From positions 124,001 to 188,000 of the forward strand of contig LMOK01000003.1 in assembly GCA_001423545.1 (NCBI GenBank): a DNA stretch of 64,000 nt, in the 5' to 3' direction. Shown here piece after piece: positions 42,494 through 51,423 of this stretch. A program made the translations under genes and the position numbers. This DNA comes from Orlajensenia sp001423545. GTDB taxonomy: Bacteria > Actinomycetota > Actinomycetes > Actinomycetales > Microbacteriaceae. The notes under the pieces are model-generated. The model did no database searches and had not been told where the DNA came from. It was given only the letters and a program-made list of their open reading frames with translations. Every line of letters starts with the position of its first letter. The stretch's first letter is position 1.

Positions 42494-44617
42494 TCAGCCG
42501 GCTGCCTGGATCGCGGTGATGGCCACGGTGTTCACGATGTCCTGCACTGTCGCTCCTCGGGAGAGGTCGTTGATCGGCTTGTTGAGGCCCTGGAGCACCG
42601 GCCCGATGGCGACGGCCCCGGCGCTCCGCTGCACGGCCTTGTAGGTGTTGTTGCCGGTGTTGAGGTCGGGGAAGATGAACACCGTCGCGCGCCCGGCGAC
42701 GGCCGAGTTGGGCGCCTTCGCGGCGGCGACGGCGGCGTCGGCCGCTGCGTCGTACTGGATGGGCCCCTCGACGAGGAGGTCGGGCATCCGTTCGCGAACG
42801 ATGGCCGTGGCATCGCGCACCTTCTCGACGTCGGCACCCGAGCCCGACTCGCCGGTGGAGTACGAGAGCATCGCCACGCGCGGCTCGATGCCGAACTGCT
42901 CGGCTGTGCCCGCGGACGAGACGGCGATGTCGGCGAGCTGCTCGGAGGTGGGGTCGGGGATGACGGCGCAGTCGCCGTAGACCAGCACGCGATCGGCGAG
43001 GGCCATGAGGAACACGCTCGACACCACACCGACGCCCGGGCGGGTCTTGATGATCTCGAATGCCGGGCGGATGGTGTGCGCCGTCGTGTGCGCGGCGCCC
43101 GAGACCATGCCGTCGGCGAGGCCCAGGTGCACCATCATCGTGCCGAAGTAGGAGACGTCGGTGACGGTGTCCCGCGCCTGCTCGACCGTGGGAGCCGCCT
43201 TGCCCTTGTAGGCGCGCAGCTCGGCGTAGCTGTTGGCGAACTTGAAGCGGAGCACGTCGTCGAAGGGACTCACGACGTCGGCCGCGGTGATGTCGAGTCC
43301 GAGTTCGATGGCCCGCGAGCGCACCTCGAACGGCTCGCCGAGGATCGTGATGTCGGCGATGCCGCGCGCCAGCACCGTGGCTGCCGCACGCAGGATGCGG
43401 TCGTCGTTGCCCTCGGGCAGCACGATGCGGCGGCGCTCGGAGCGCGCGCGCTCGATGAGGCCGTACTCGAACATGAGGGGCGTGATGACGCTGGAGCGGT
43501 TGAGGTCGAGCAGTTCGATGAGGGCGTCGCCGTCGATGTTCTGCTCGAACAGGGCGAGCGCGGTGTCGAACTTGTTGCGCGACTCGGCCGCGAGCCGGCC
43601 GCGCGTGTGCGTGATGCGCACAGCGGTCTCGTAGGTCGTGAGCGGCGTGCTGATCACGGGCAGCGGCGAGCGCACGCCCTCGATGAGGCGCTCGATGGGC
43701 TCGGGCAGCTCGAATCCGCCGTTCAGCACGATGCCGGCGAGAGACGGGAACGTTCCCGACGCGTTGGCCAGCAGCACGGCGAGGAGCACGTCGGTGCGGT
43801 CGCCCGGGACGACGACGACAGCACCGTCGACGAGGCGGGGCAGCACGTTGTCCATCGACATCGCGGCGACGACCACGCCCAGGGCCTCGCGCGACAGCAG
43901 CTCCTTGTCGCCCTTGATGAGGGTGCCGTCGGTGGCCTCGAGGATGGCGCCCATGGTCGGAGCCACGAGCACGGGGTCTTCGGGAATGGCCCAGACGGGA
44001 ACATCCGTCGTTCCGGGGATCGCGGATGCCACAGCCGCGACGATCTCCTCGAGATTCTCGGGATCGGCACGGTTGACGATGACGGCGAGCAGCGAGGCGT
44101 GCTCGACCCGGAGCTCGGCGAGCGACAGCTCGGCGAACTGGCGCATGTCGTCGGCCGTGCGGGCATCGGCGCGGCCGAGGGCCTCACCCACGCCGCTCTG
44201 GGTGTGGCGGCCGCCGAGCGCGAGCAGCACGGGGGCGCCGAGGTTCGCGGCGATGCGGGCGTTGTAGCCGAGCTCGGTGGGGCTTCCGACGTCGGTGTAG
44301 TCGCTGCCGACGATGACGACGGCGTCGCACGCGGCCTCGACGGCCTTGTAGCGCTCGACGATGCGTGAGAGCGCGGCATCCGGATCCGTGTGCACGTCGT
44401 CATACGTGACTCCGACGCAGGTGTCGTAGTCGAGGCCGGCGGTCGACTGCTCGAGCAACAGGTCGAGAACGTAGTCCCGCTCGGCGGTGGAGCGAGCGAT
44501 GGGCCGGAAGACCCCGACCTTCGCCGTCGTGCGGGTGAGCGTCGCCAGGATTCCGAGCGCGATCGTCGACTTGCCGGTATGCCCTTCGGCAGAGCTCAGG
44601 TAGATGCTTCGCGCCAC
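42494..44617 (-). CDS. pta: Phosphate acetyltransferase (long form with P-loop and DRTGG domains)
   Basis: 707 aa. Interconverts acetyl-CoA and acetyl phosphate. The N-terminal part has a dethiobiotin-synthetase-like P-loop (SSAEGHTGKSTIALG) and the middle is a DRTGG-type domain (residues about 215-320). The catalytic PTA domain covers the last 330 residues, with VLPEGNDDRILRAA, GLADGMVSGAAHTTA and GRATVFIFPDLNTGNNTYKA. This is the large E. coli-like form common in actinobacteria. First gene of the pta-ackA operon; the 235 bases upstream hold a large hairpin. Confidence 0.96.
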   Translation of the reverse strand: MARSIYLSSAEGHTGKSTIALGILATLTRTTAKVGVFRPIARSTAERDYVLDLLLEQSTAGLDYDTCVGVTYDDVHTDPDAALSRIVERYKAVEAACDAVVIVGSDYTDVGSPTELGYNARIAANLGAPVLLALGGRHTQSGVGEALGRADARTADDMRQFAELSLAELRVEHASLLAVIVNRADPENLEEIVAAVASAIPGTTDVPVWAIPEDPVLVAPTMGAILEATDGTLIKGDKELLSREALGVVVAAMSMDNVLPRLVDGAVVVVPGDRTDVLLAVLLANASGTFPSLAGIVLNGGFELPEPIERLIEGVRSPLPVISTPLTTYETAVRITHTRGRLAAESRNKFDTALALFEQNIDGDALIELLDLNRSSVITPLMFEYGLIERARSERRRIVLPEGNDDRILRAAATVLARGIADITILGEPFEVRSRAIELGLDITAADVVSPFDDVLRFKFANSYAELRAYKGKAAPTVEQARDTVTDVSYFGTMMVHLGLADGMVSGAAHTTAHTIRPAFEIIKTRPGVGVVSSVFLMALADRVLVYGDCAVIPDPTSEQLADIAVSSAGTAEQFGIEPRVAMLSYSTGESGSGADVEKVRDATAIVRERMPDLLVEGPIQYDAAADAAVAAAKAPNSAVAGRATVFIFPDLNTGNNTYKAVQRSAGAVAIGPVLQGLNKPINDLSRGATVQDIVNTVAITAIQAAG

Positions 44618-44754
44618 CCTCCCAGCCTACGGGCGCGCTCGCTGCCGACGCTCAGCGAATGTGCAGCTTGCGGTGACCTTTCAGGCGGAGTTCACCCGCG
44701 GGCTCGGCGCCGGCCTCGCGTTGCCGAGCTCGCGGAATGCAGGGCGCGCGGAAT

Positions 44755-44809
44755 GCAGGATGAGCCGCCACACGGCTGCGATATGCGGCCGTGTCGCGGC
44801 TCATCCTGC
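44755..44809. repeat. 55-base near-perfect hairpin between DUF1254 gene and pta
   Basis: Arms of 22 bases, GCAGGATGAGCCGCCACACG onward and its partner at 44788-44809, match with one mismatch, and three further pairs close a GATAT loop. No T-run follows on either strand. It lies 43 bases after the DUF1254 stop codon, so a terminator role is possible. A related partial sequence, GCAGGATGAGGCCG, lies at about 46301. Confidence 0.8.
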
Positions 44810-44852
44810 AAAGTCAGGCCCGCATCGTCCGGTCGGGACGGAGGCCGCGGGC

Positions 44853-46190
44853 TCAGGCCTTGGTGATCGCCGGAATCTCGTAGCCGCCGGCGACGACGGA
44901 TGCCGCCGGCGAGTAGAGCCGCAGGATGGGACGGAACGGCCCGGCGGGCGCGGGAAGCCAGTTGGCGGCCTCGGTCGCATCCGTCGGCCGCTCTGCACTG
45001 ATCGTGATGGCGACCCCGCCCTCGGCGTCGCGCACGAGACCGGGAGTGCGATCGCCGATCGAGTAGCGGTCGATCGGATTGTCGATCAGGAAGAAGTCGG
45101 GCACGGAGTACATGGTGAGCGACCAGAAGGCGTCGACCGGCGGTGGCGGGCTGAGCACCAGGCGGTAGCTCCGGGAGCCATCGAGGGCGTCACCGTCGGC
45201 ATCCAGGTAGACCATGGCGTAGGCGGCCTCGTAGGCGTGATTGCCCCAGAGACCGGCGAGCGCAGCAGCGGCCCGTTCGGGGATGCGGGTGGCCTCCGCC
45301 ATCTTCCACTTCGGGTCGTCGATCGCACCGACCTCGAAGAAGTCGAGGTTGTAGTCGAACACGTGATAGGTCAGCGTCCAGTTGTTCACGACCGGGCTGG
45401 ATCCCGAGTGCAGGATCTTCTCCAGCAGTGCCTGCCCGGCTGAGTAGCCCTCCTCGAGAGCCGCGATCACGTCGTCGCCGAGTTCGGTCACGTGGGTGTC
45501 GCCGGTGAGGCCGAGCGGGGCGAAGGAGTCCTGCAGGGCGAGGTCGCGCTCGGCGGGCAGGAACTCTTGGGACCACATCCTGTAGCGCTCCCAGAACTGC
45601 AGCGCCTCGCTGTGGTGCCACTCCGGCCACTCCAGTCCGGACGGCGGCGTGAGCATCTGCAGCAACGGTTCGAGCGTCATCGCGTCCTGCAGCGCGTGCA
45701 CGGCGGGCAGGTCGTCGACGCCGTCGCAGGCCCAGCGGCCGACGATGCTGGCGATGCGGGTCGGGAAGTGGATGACGGTGGCGCCCGGCGCAGCCTCGGC
45801 GACGTCGCCCTCCCAGCCGTCCTCCACGAGCAGGAATGTGCCGGCCGCGGTGCCCGTGGCGCGCTTGCCGACGTAGGCGAAGTTGTTGGTCCAGGCGTCG
45901 ACGAACTGCAGCACGTAGTAGCGGCCCGCGCTGTCGGGAACCGTGAGCAGCACCGGGCCGACGCTCAGGTCGATCGACGCCAGCGAGTACACGGTGTCGT
46001 TGTTGATCGACACGAACGTGTCCTTCGGACCCGCCAGGGTGCGCGCGTGGCTGAAGGTGTTGAACGGGGCGGGCGGGTTGGCACCGGCGCCCGTCGAGAC
46101 ATAGCGATGCACCTGTTCGAGGTCGAAGACGAGCGGAAATCCATAGACGTAGGCCTGTGTGGCGAGTTCGGACAGGTCGGTCGCGGGCAT
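44853..46190 (-). CDS. DUF1254/DUF1214 domain protein
   Basis: 445 aa from ATG 46190, with AAGGAG eight bases upstream. No signal peptide at this start, unlike many DUF1254 proteins. DUF1254 region: AYVYGFPLVFDLEQVHRYVS, NDTVYSLASIDLSVGPVLLT and YYVLQFVDAWTNNFAYVGKR. DUF1214 region: RLVLSPPPPVDAFWSLTMYS and IDNPIDRYSIGDRTPGL. The family has no settled biochemical function. It is a single-gene unit between the SRP RNA repeats and the large hairpin. Confidence 0.9.
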   Translation of the reverse strand: MPATDLSELATQAYVYGFPLVFDLEQVHRYVSTGAGANPPAPFNTFSHARTLAGPKDTFVSINNDTVYSLASIDLSVGPVLLTVPDSAGRYYVLQFVDAWTNNFAYVGKRATGTAAGTFLLVEDGWEGDVAEAAPGATVIHFPTRIASIVGRWACDGVDDLPAVHALQDAMTLEPLLQMLTPPSGLEWPEWHHSEALQFWERYRMWSQEFLPAERDLALQDSFAPLGLTGDTHVTELGDDVIAALEEGYSAGQALLEKILHSGSSPVVNNWTLTYHVFDYNLDFFEVGAIDDPKWKMAEATRIPERAAAALAGLWGNHAYEAAYAMVYLDADGDALDGSRSYRLVLSPPPPVDAFWSLTMYSVPDFFLIDNPIDRYSIGDRTPGLVRDAEGGVAITISAERPTDATEAANWLPAPAGPFRPILRLYSPAASVVAGGYEIPAITKA

Positions 46191-46401
46191 CGCTGGCTCC
46201 TTCGATGAGTGATGCTCACACACTATCGATGACGGATGCCGCGCTCGCCGCTGATCCGGTCGCTGCTTCTCCGAGTTGCAGGAGCTGCTTCCGCGAGTTT
46301 GCAGGATGAGGCCGAGGATGTGCCCGCCTGAGCACTCAACGGCGCCATGGTCCTGTAAACGTGGTGGCCCGGCCAGCCGAGCTGCGCGCGTTGCGCCGGT
46401 C

Positions 46402-46519
46402 GCCCGTTAAAGAGAGGTGACCCCTCGCGCACCTCGGCACATCAGCAGAGTCCCGGTTACCCGCGCGGCCCGTTAAAGAGAGGTGACCCCTCGCGCACCC
46501 GTCAGAGCCCGGTTACCCT
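46402..46519 (-). repeat. Tandem duplication of SRP RNA 3' half with its terminator
   Basis: A 32-base stretch starting GCCCGTTAAAGAGAGGTGAC and ending TCGCGCACC is identical at 46402-46433 and 46468-46499, and CCCGGTTACCC recurs beyond it in each copy. Each holds the hairpin GAGGGG-TCA-CCTCTC-TTT on the minus strand (46474-46492 and 46407-46426). The first is the SRP RNA's own 3' end and terminator; the second is an extra copy downstream. Confidence 0.8.
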
Positions 46520-46572
46520 TGCTGCGTTTCCGCCCTGGGGGAGTTGGCCTGGATGGCGCCACGCGAGGAGCC
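46487..46572 (-). ncRNA. ffs: Signal recognition particle RNA, small bacterial type (4.5S)
   Basis: The minus strand reads AACTCCCCCAGGGCGGAAAC and GCAGCAAGGGTAACCGGGCT, the invariant apical helix of SRP RNA with the GGAA-type tetraloop and the Ffh-binding internal loop. Outer arms CCTCGCG (46568-46562) and CGCGAGG (46495-46489) pair to close the rod. Exact ends are estimated from this pairing. A short terminator follows at once. Confidence 0.92.
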
Positions 46573-46649
46573 GAGGAACAGTTTACGGGATGAATGGGGG
46601 TGCTCGGCGCACAGGATGGCTCGCGGCATCCGGAGCCCTCAGCGTCGGG

Positions 46650-46655
46650 TAAGAT
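46650..46655 (+). promoter_or_regulatory. Candidate -10 element of tRNA-Ser
   Basis: TAAGAT lies 37 bases before the mature tRNA 5' end on the plus strand. No convincing -35 hexamer is visible. The divergent SRP RNA promoter must lie in the same 120-base gap but I cannot place it. Confidence 0.35.
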
Positions 46656-46692
46656 TCTCTGAGGTCGTTTCCTTCGGGATGGCGATCGACCA

Positions 46693-46777
46693 GGAGAATT
46701 CGCCTAGTGGCCTATGGCGCACGCTTGGAAAGCGTGTTGGGTGAAAGCCCTCGGGGGTTCGAATCCCCCATTCTCCG
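46693..46777 (+). tRNA. tRNA-Ser(GGA)
   Basis: Acceptor arms GGAGAAT and ATTCTCC, D-stem GCC/GGC, anticodon stem CACGC/GCGTG around TTGGAAA (anticodon GGA), a long variable arm and T-arm GGGGGTTCGAATCCCCC, as required for a class II serine tRNA. The CCA end is not encoded (discriminator G then CAG). A strong terminator follows nine bases later. Confidence 0.97.
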
Positions 46778-46786
46778 CAGAAGAAA

Positions 46787-46808
46787 GGCCCGCTCACACG
46801 AGCGGGCC
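46787..46808 (+). terminator. Rho-independent terminator of tRNA-Ser
   Basis: GGCCCGCT, CACACG loop and AGCGGGCC followed by TTTTC, preceded by GAAA. Eight perfect base pairs. Confidence 0.92.
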
Positions 46809-46853
46809 TTTTCTGGTTCCGGATGCCGCACGGGTGACGCGCAGCGCCCACAG

Positions 46854-46933
46854 CCGGGGTTCGAATCCCCCATTCTTCGCAAGGAAAGGTCCGCTCCGGC
46901 GGGCCTTTTCTGGTTCCGGATGCCGCACGGGTG
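46854..46933 (+). repeat. Second copy of tRNA-Ser 3' end plus terminator
   Basis: From 46854 the T-arm and 3' acceptor strand of the tRNA are repeated (GGGGTTCGAATCCCCCATTC then TTCGCA), followed by another terminator (GGTCCGC/GCGGGCC, 46888-46905, then TTTT) and the same GGTTCCGGATGCCGCACGGG as after the first copy. It is about 80 bases long and lies 101 bases after the first copy. It cannot form a tRNA alone. Confidence 0.85.
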
Positions 46934-46955
46934 GTTCCGGACGCCGCAGATCCGA

Positions 46956-47438
46956 TCAGCCCACCGCCCTCCGGACCATCCGCCCGATGAGCTCTGCACT
47001 CTCGTCGGTCAGGTGATCGAGGGCATAGGAGCTCGGCCAGAGACCGGCATCGTTGTCGAGCTTCGCATTCACGCTGAAGCCGAGAGTCGAATAGCGCGCC
47101 TTGTCGTCCAGTCCGCTCCGGAAGAAGACGATGACCTTCCCGTTCTGCGCCCACCCCGGCTGGCCGTAATAGAGCTTCGGCGAGAGTTCGGGGGCGGCAT
47201 CCGTCACGATCGCATGGAGGCGTTCCGCCAGGTCGCGATCCGGCTGCTGCATGGCGGCGATCTTCGCCATCACCGCGGCCTCCTCGGCCGCGGCCTTCTC
47301 GGCGGCGCTCCCCCGTCGCGCCTCGGCCTTGAGCTCGGCGGCACGCTGCTTCATCGCGACGCGTTCCTCGGCGGAGAATCCTCCCGATGCGCTCGCTCCG
47401 TCATCGGGCTTCCTGCTCGTCTGGGATGGGGTGCTCAT
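46956..47438 (-). CDS. DUF1801 (YdhG-like) domain protein
   Basis: 160 aa. The first 60 residues are a charged helix rich in Ala, Glu and Lys (AEERVAMKQRAAELKAEARR). The DUF1801 domain follows: DLAERLHAIVTDAAPELSPK, then LYYGQPGWAQNGKVIVFFRS and YSTLGFSVNAKLDNDAGLWP. The family is related to frataxin-like YdhG folds but has no established function. Single-gene unit converging on the tRNA. Confidence 0.82.
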   Translation of the reverse strand: MSTPSQTSRKPDDGASASGGFSAEERVAMKQRAAELKAEARRGSAAEKAAAEEAAVMAKIAAMQQPDRDLAERLHAIVTDAAPELSPKLYYGQPGWAQNGKVIVFFRSGLDDKARYSTLGFSVNAKLDNDAGLWPSSYALDHLTDESAELIGRMVRRAVG

Positions 47439-47638
47439 ATCGTGGTGTCCTCACGTCGCTCATCGTCGGTGTCCGATCACGGTAGCGGCACGCCGTCGGC
47501 GCCCGCTTCTCGATTCCTGATCGTTCGGGCCCCGTCGGGCCAGGCCGTGCACGCCGCTCCGCTCTGCGCGGATCGTGGCAGAGTGAGAGGACCGGAAACG
47601 ACATCCGGGGCTCCCGAAGGCGACCGAGGAGACGCGCG

Positions 47639-48082
47639 ATGGCCAGGACGACACCCGAGAACCGGTGGAACGATCTCGTGCTGCTGCGTCGAGTGCGCGA
47701 CCGCATCGATCGTGAGTACGCATCGCCGCTCGATATCGAGGCGCTCGCACGCGGCGTGAACCTGTCGAGCGGGCACCTCAGCCGAGCGTTCAAGCTCGCC
47801 TACGGCGAGGCGCCCTACCGCTACCTGATGACCAGACGCATCGAGCGCGCCATGACCCTCCTCCGCCGCGACGACCTCAGCGTCACGGAGATCTGCTTCG
47901 CCGTCGGGTTCTCGTCGCTCGGAACCTTCAGCACGCGATTCAGCGAACTCGTCGGGGTCTCCCCCAGCGCCTACCGTCGCGGGGCCGACACCACGGCCGG
48001 GATGCCCGCCTGCGTCACGCGCGTCGTGACCAGACCGATCAGGAATCGAGAAGAGCGCGGAGCAGCCCTCCCCGTAGCGTGA
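47639..48082 (+). CDS. AraC-family transcriptional regulator (DNA-binding domain only)
   Basis: 147 aa; short for AraC, since only the C-terminal double helix-turn-helix is present. First HTH: PLDIEALARGVNLSSGHLSR and AFKLAYGEAPYRYLMTRRIE. Second HTH: DLSVTEICFAVGFSSLGTFS and TRFSELVGVSPSAYRR. There is no ligand domain, so it may act by level alone. The VOC gene begins four bases after its stop. AraC/VOC pairs of this kind are common in actinobacteria and are probably co-regulated. Confidence 0.92.
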   Translation: MARTTPENRWNDLVLLRRVRDRIDREYASPLDIEALARGVNLSSGHLSRAFKLAYGEAPYRYLMTRRIERAMTLLRRDDLSVTEICFAVGFSSLGTFSTRFSELVGVSPSAYRRGADTTAGMPACVTRVVTRPIRNREERGAALPVA

Positions 48083-48086
48083 GCGC

Positions 48087-48497
48087 ATGACGATCACCAT
48101 TCACGCGAGCTACCTTCCCCACACCGATCCGGATGCCTCCCTGGCGTTCTACCGCGACGTGCTCGGCTTCGAGGTGCAGAACGACGTCGGCTACGCGGGG
48201 ATGCGGTGGATCACGGTCAGCGCTCCGGGTCAGCCGGGTACCTCCATCGTGCTGCAGCCGCCCACGGCCGATCCGGGCATCACCGACGCTGAAGCCGACG
48301 CCATCGCCGAGATGATGGCCAAGGGCACCTTCGCAGGCATCCTCCTCGCGACGGACGACCTCGATGCAGTGTTCGAACGGATCGAGGCGAGCGACGCCGA
48401 GGTCGTGCAGGAGCCGATGGACCAGGACTACGGCCTGCGCGACTGTGCCTTCCGCGACCCGGCGGGCAACCTCATCCGCATCCAGCAGGTGAACTGA
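48087..48497 (+). CDS. VOC (glyoxalase fold) protein paired with AraC regulator
   Basis: 136 aa. Opens ITIHASYLPHTDPDASLAFY and RDVLGFEVQNDVG, then WITVSAPGQPGTSIVLQPP; the second module ends GLRDCAFRDPAGNLIRIQQ with the DPAGN turn. Metal ligands His and Glu of true glyoxalase I are only partly evident (His7 region). Operon with the AraC gene upstream. The substrate is unknown. Confidence 0.88.
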   Translation: MTITIHASYLPHTDPDASLAFYRDVLGFEVQNDVGYAGMRWITVSAPGQPGTSIVLQPPTADPGITDAEADAIAEMMAKGTFAGILLATDDLDAVFERIEASDAEVVQEPMDQDYGLRDCAFRDPAGNLIRIQQVN

Positions 48498-48566
48498 GCA
48501 CAGGGAACGTTCCGTCTCCGGCGTCGACCGGACGGCCGACGACTCCTCAACGGCCGATCGGTCGGC

Positions 48567-50477
48567 TCACCGCCGCCTGCGCGTCCCGAAGATGCCCGCC
48601 AGCACCCCCGTGAGGATGGTGCGGGTGGCCGGCGAACCGAGCACGTCCTTGATGACCCTGCCCTGCGCCTTGGCCCGCGCCGCCTGCTCCTTCGCGGCTC
48701 GAGCTGCCTCGGCGTCCGCCGTGCGCTGGGCTTTGGCGCGCGCGGCCGCCTCGGCGTCGGTCTGCTTCCTGATCGCCGCCTCCTGCTTGGCGTACTCGGC
48801 CTCGGCCTTCTTCGCCGCCTCGGCATCGGCGACGGCCTGGGCGGCTGCAGCCGCTGCATTCATCTTGGTCGTGAGGATCTCGGATGCCGACTCCCGGTCG
48901 ACCGCGGCCCCGTAGACGGCCTGCAGCGGAGATGCCGCGACGGCTGCCGCGATCTCGGGCTCGGGCGTCGGCGACATCAGACCCTGCGGTGCACGCAGCC
49001 GCGTCCAGGCGACGGGGCTCGGCGCGCCCTTCTCGTTCATGACGGTGACGATGGCCTCGCCCGTGCCGAGCGTGGTGAGCACCTCACCGAGGTCGTAGCC
49101 CGACTTCGGGTAGGTCGTCACCGTGGCCCGCAGGGCCTTGGCGTCGTCGGGCGTGAAGGCACGCAGCTGGTGCTGCACCCTGGAGCCGAGCTGGGCGAGC
49201 ACGTCGGCCGGCACGTCCTTCGGGGTCTGCGTGACGAAGAAGATGCCGACGCCCTTCGACCGGATGAGACGCACCGTCTGCACGACCTGGGCGAGGAAGT
49301 CCTTCGACGCATCGGTGAAGAGCAGGTGCGCCTCGTCGAAGAAGAACACCAGCTTGGGCTTGTCGAGGTCGCCCACCTCGGGCAGGTCGTTGAAGAGGTC
49401 GGCGAGCAGCCACATCAGGAAGGTCGAGTACAGCGCCGGCTTGTCGGCGACGCCGGGAACCTCGAGCAGGCTGATGACGCCGCGTCCGTCGGAGGCAAGG
49501 CGGAGGAACTCGGCGGTGTCGATCTCGGGTTCGCCGAAGAACACATCCGCTCCCCCGTCCCCGAAGACGATGAGTTCGCGCAGGATCACGCCGACGGTGG
49601 CACTGGAGAGTCCGCCGAGGCCCACGAGCTCGGCCTTGCCCTCGTCGCCGACGAGGTAGGTGAGAACGGCGCGCAGGTCGGCGAGGTCGAGCAGCGCCAG
49701 GCCCTTCTCCTCGGCGTAGTGGAAGACGAGTCCGAGGCTCGACTCCTGCGTGGCGTTGAGGCCGAGAGCCTTGCTGAGCAACAGCGGACCGAAGCCGGCG
49801 AGGGTGGCACGGATCGGAACGCCGTTGCCCACGCCGCCGAGCGAGAAGTACTCCACCGGGAAGCTCGCCGGCGTCCAGTCCTGTCCGATGCCCCGGGTGC
49901 GGGCGAGGAGCTTCTCGCTCGACACCCCGGGTGTCGCGACACCGGACAGGTCGCCCTTGATGTCGGCGGCGAAGACGGCGACGCCGTGGGTCGACAGCTG
50001 CTCGGCGAGCCCCTGCAGCGTGCGCGTCTTGCCGGTTCCGGTGGCGCCGGCCACCAGTCCATGGCGGTTCATCATGGCGAGGGGGATGCGCACCGGCACG
50101 TCGGCGAGAGCGTCACCGTTGACGAGGGACCCCATCTCGAGCGCGGCCCCGCTGATGTCGTAGCCGGCACGGATCGCCTCGACCTGCTGGGGGTCGAGCG
50201 GCCCCGAGGCACTCGGGGGAACGGATGCTGAAGCCGGCGCTCCCGAGCCGGCCGCCGCGGCCGCAGCCGAAGCCGCGGCATCCGGCGCTTGGGTCGTCTG
50301 AGCTGCGGCGGCCGCCTCAGCAGCGGCCGCAGTCACCTGCGCCTCGGCCGCTGCCCGGGCCACCTCGGCCGCCTGCTGCGCCTTCAGGATGGCCTCCTGG
50401 GCCGCAGCCTGCAGCCGCTCCGCTTCCTCGGCGGCCGCGACGGCGGCAGCCCGGGCATTCTGAACCTCGTCGCTCAT
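48567..50477 (-). CDS. DUF853 HerA/VirB4-like ATPase
   Basis: 636 aa. The first 95 residues are an Ala/Glu-rich coiled coil, and the C-terminal 110 residues are another (KMNAAAAAAQAVADAEAAKK). Between them is the HerA-like ATPase: Walker A AGATGTGKTRTLQ at residues 143-155, FFFDEAHLLFTDASKDF as Walker B with catalytic Glu, and FFVTQTPKDVPADVLAQLGS as the sensor region. The DUF853 family is often called a helicase, though its action is not settled. Monocistronic with a hydrophobic IFGTRRRR C-terminus. Confidence 0.9.
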   Translation of the reverse strand: MSDEVQNARAAAVAAAEEAERLQAAAQEAILKAQQAAEVARAAAEAQVTAAAAEAAAAAQTTQAPDAAASAAAAAAGSGAPASASVPPSASGPLDPQQVEAIRAGYDISGAALEMGSLVNGDALADVPVRIPLAMMNRHGLVAGATGTGKTRTLQGLAEQLSTHGVAVFAADIKGDLSGVATPGVSSEKLLARTRGIGQDWTPASFPVEYFSLGGVGNGVPIRATLAGFGPLLLSKALGLNATQESSLGLVFHYAEEKGLALLDLADLRAVLTYLVGDEGKAELVGLGGLSSATVGVILRELIVFGDGGADVFFGEPEIDTAEFLRLASDGRGVISLLEVPGVADKPALYSTFLMWLLADLFNDLPEVGDLDKPKLVFFFDEAHLLFTDASKDFLAQVVQTVRLIRSKGVGIFFVTQTPKDVPADVLAQLGSRVQHQLRAFTPDDAKALRATVTTYPKSGYDLGEVLTTLGTGEAIVTVMNEKGAPSPVAWTRLRAPQGLMSPTPEPEIAAAVAASPLQAVYGAAVDRESASEILTTKMNAAAAAAQAVADAEAAKKAEAEYAKQEAAIRKQTDAEAAARAKAQRTADAEAARAAKEQAARAKAQGRVIKDVLGSPATRTILTGVLAGIFGTRRRR

Positions 50478-50536
50478 GGCTCGATCCTAGCCACGGCTCG
50501 CACCCTGTTCGGGGGTATCGCCTCGCGGCGATCGGG

Positions 50537-51214
50537 TCAGTCGAGCGAGGCGAGTGCCTCCGCGATCGGGGTGTCGCCGTCGATGACGTTCAGCACTCCG
50601 CCGAACGCCACGGGCCCCTCGAGCAGTGCTGCGATGACCGCGGCGGTGTTGGCGCGGCTCGTCGAGCCCGAGGTGACGTCATCGCCGATCCGCACGCGCC
50701 CCGTGGCCGCGTCGTCGTTCAGGTGCCCCGGCCGCACGATCGTCCAGTCGAGATCGCTCGCCCGCAGGGCGTCATCCGCCGCCTTCTTGGCCTTCTGGTA
50801 GGCGCCGAACGACTCGTCGCCCGAGGTGTCTGCCTGATCCGCACCGATGTACGAGATCTGCACGAAGCGACGGATGCCGCTCTGCCGCGCAGCCGCGATC
50901 GACTTCACCGAGCCTTGGTGGTCGACGGTCTCCTTGCGGGCGGCACCGGATCCGCCGCCGGCTCCGGCGGCGAAGACCACGGCGTCGACGGCCCCGTCGC
51001 CATCCGACGCGACGGCGGCGAGCGCCGCCGAGAGCTCCTCGGCGGAGGCCGTCTCGATGTCGAGGACGACGGGAACACCGCCTGCGGCGCGCACCTCGTC
51101 GGCGTGCGCGGGGTTGCGGATGACGCCGACAGCCTGGTGGCCGGCATCCGTCAGCGATCGTGAGAGCAGAAGGGCGATCTTGCCGTGTCCGCCGATGATG
51201 GCCGTTCGGGTCAT
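50537..51214 (-). CDS. NAD(P)-binding atypical short-chain dehydrogenase
   Basis: 225 aa from ATG 51214, with GAGGAG eight bases upstream. The first strand reads RTAIIGGHGKIALLLSRSL, a GxxGxxxx dinucleotide site of the SDR_a5/YhfK type, then VVFAAGAGGGSGAARKETVD and IRRFVQISYIGADQ. No classical YxxxK, as usual for this group. YAP-like stretch FGAYQKAKKAADDALRAS gives a Lys but the role is not clear. It follows the HerA-like gene's divergent/upstream side with 59 bases between; probably its own unit. Confidence 0.88.
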   Translation of the reverse strand: MTRTAIIGGHGKIALLLSRSLTDAGHQAVGVIRNPAHADEVRAAGGVPVVLDIETASAEELSAALAAVASDGDGAVDAVVFAAGAGGGSGAARKETVDHQGSVKSIAAARQSGIRRFVQISYIGADQADTSGDESFGAYQKAKKAADDALRASDLDWTIVRPGHLNDDAATGRVRIGDDVTSGSTSRANTAAVIAALLEGPVAFGGVLNVIDGDTPIAEALASLD

Positions 51215-51423
51215 GGGAGCTCCTCGAGGTCGTGTGGGAGCGACCCGGACGGATCGCCCAGCTTCCATTCTGCGCCCCGGCCCGCGCGCATCGCCGTGGG
51301 CTCCACCGTGGACGGTGACGCGGACGGTGACGGCGCCGGCACCCCGTGCCCCCCGATGTCCCCGTTAATGCGGCTTCCGATCCGCGTTCGCTGTGCCCCA
51401 CAATGATCGAGGGGGTTTCTTTC

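Noticed and set aside
46854..46933. Second tRNA gene after tRNA-Ser(GGA)
   Set aside because: Only the T-arm and the 3' acceptor strand are present; there is no 5' acceptor strand, D-arm or anticodon arm.
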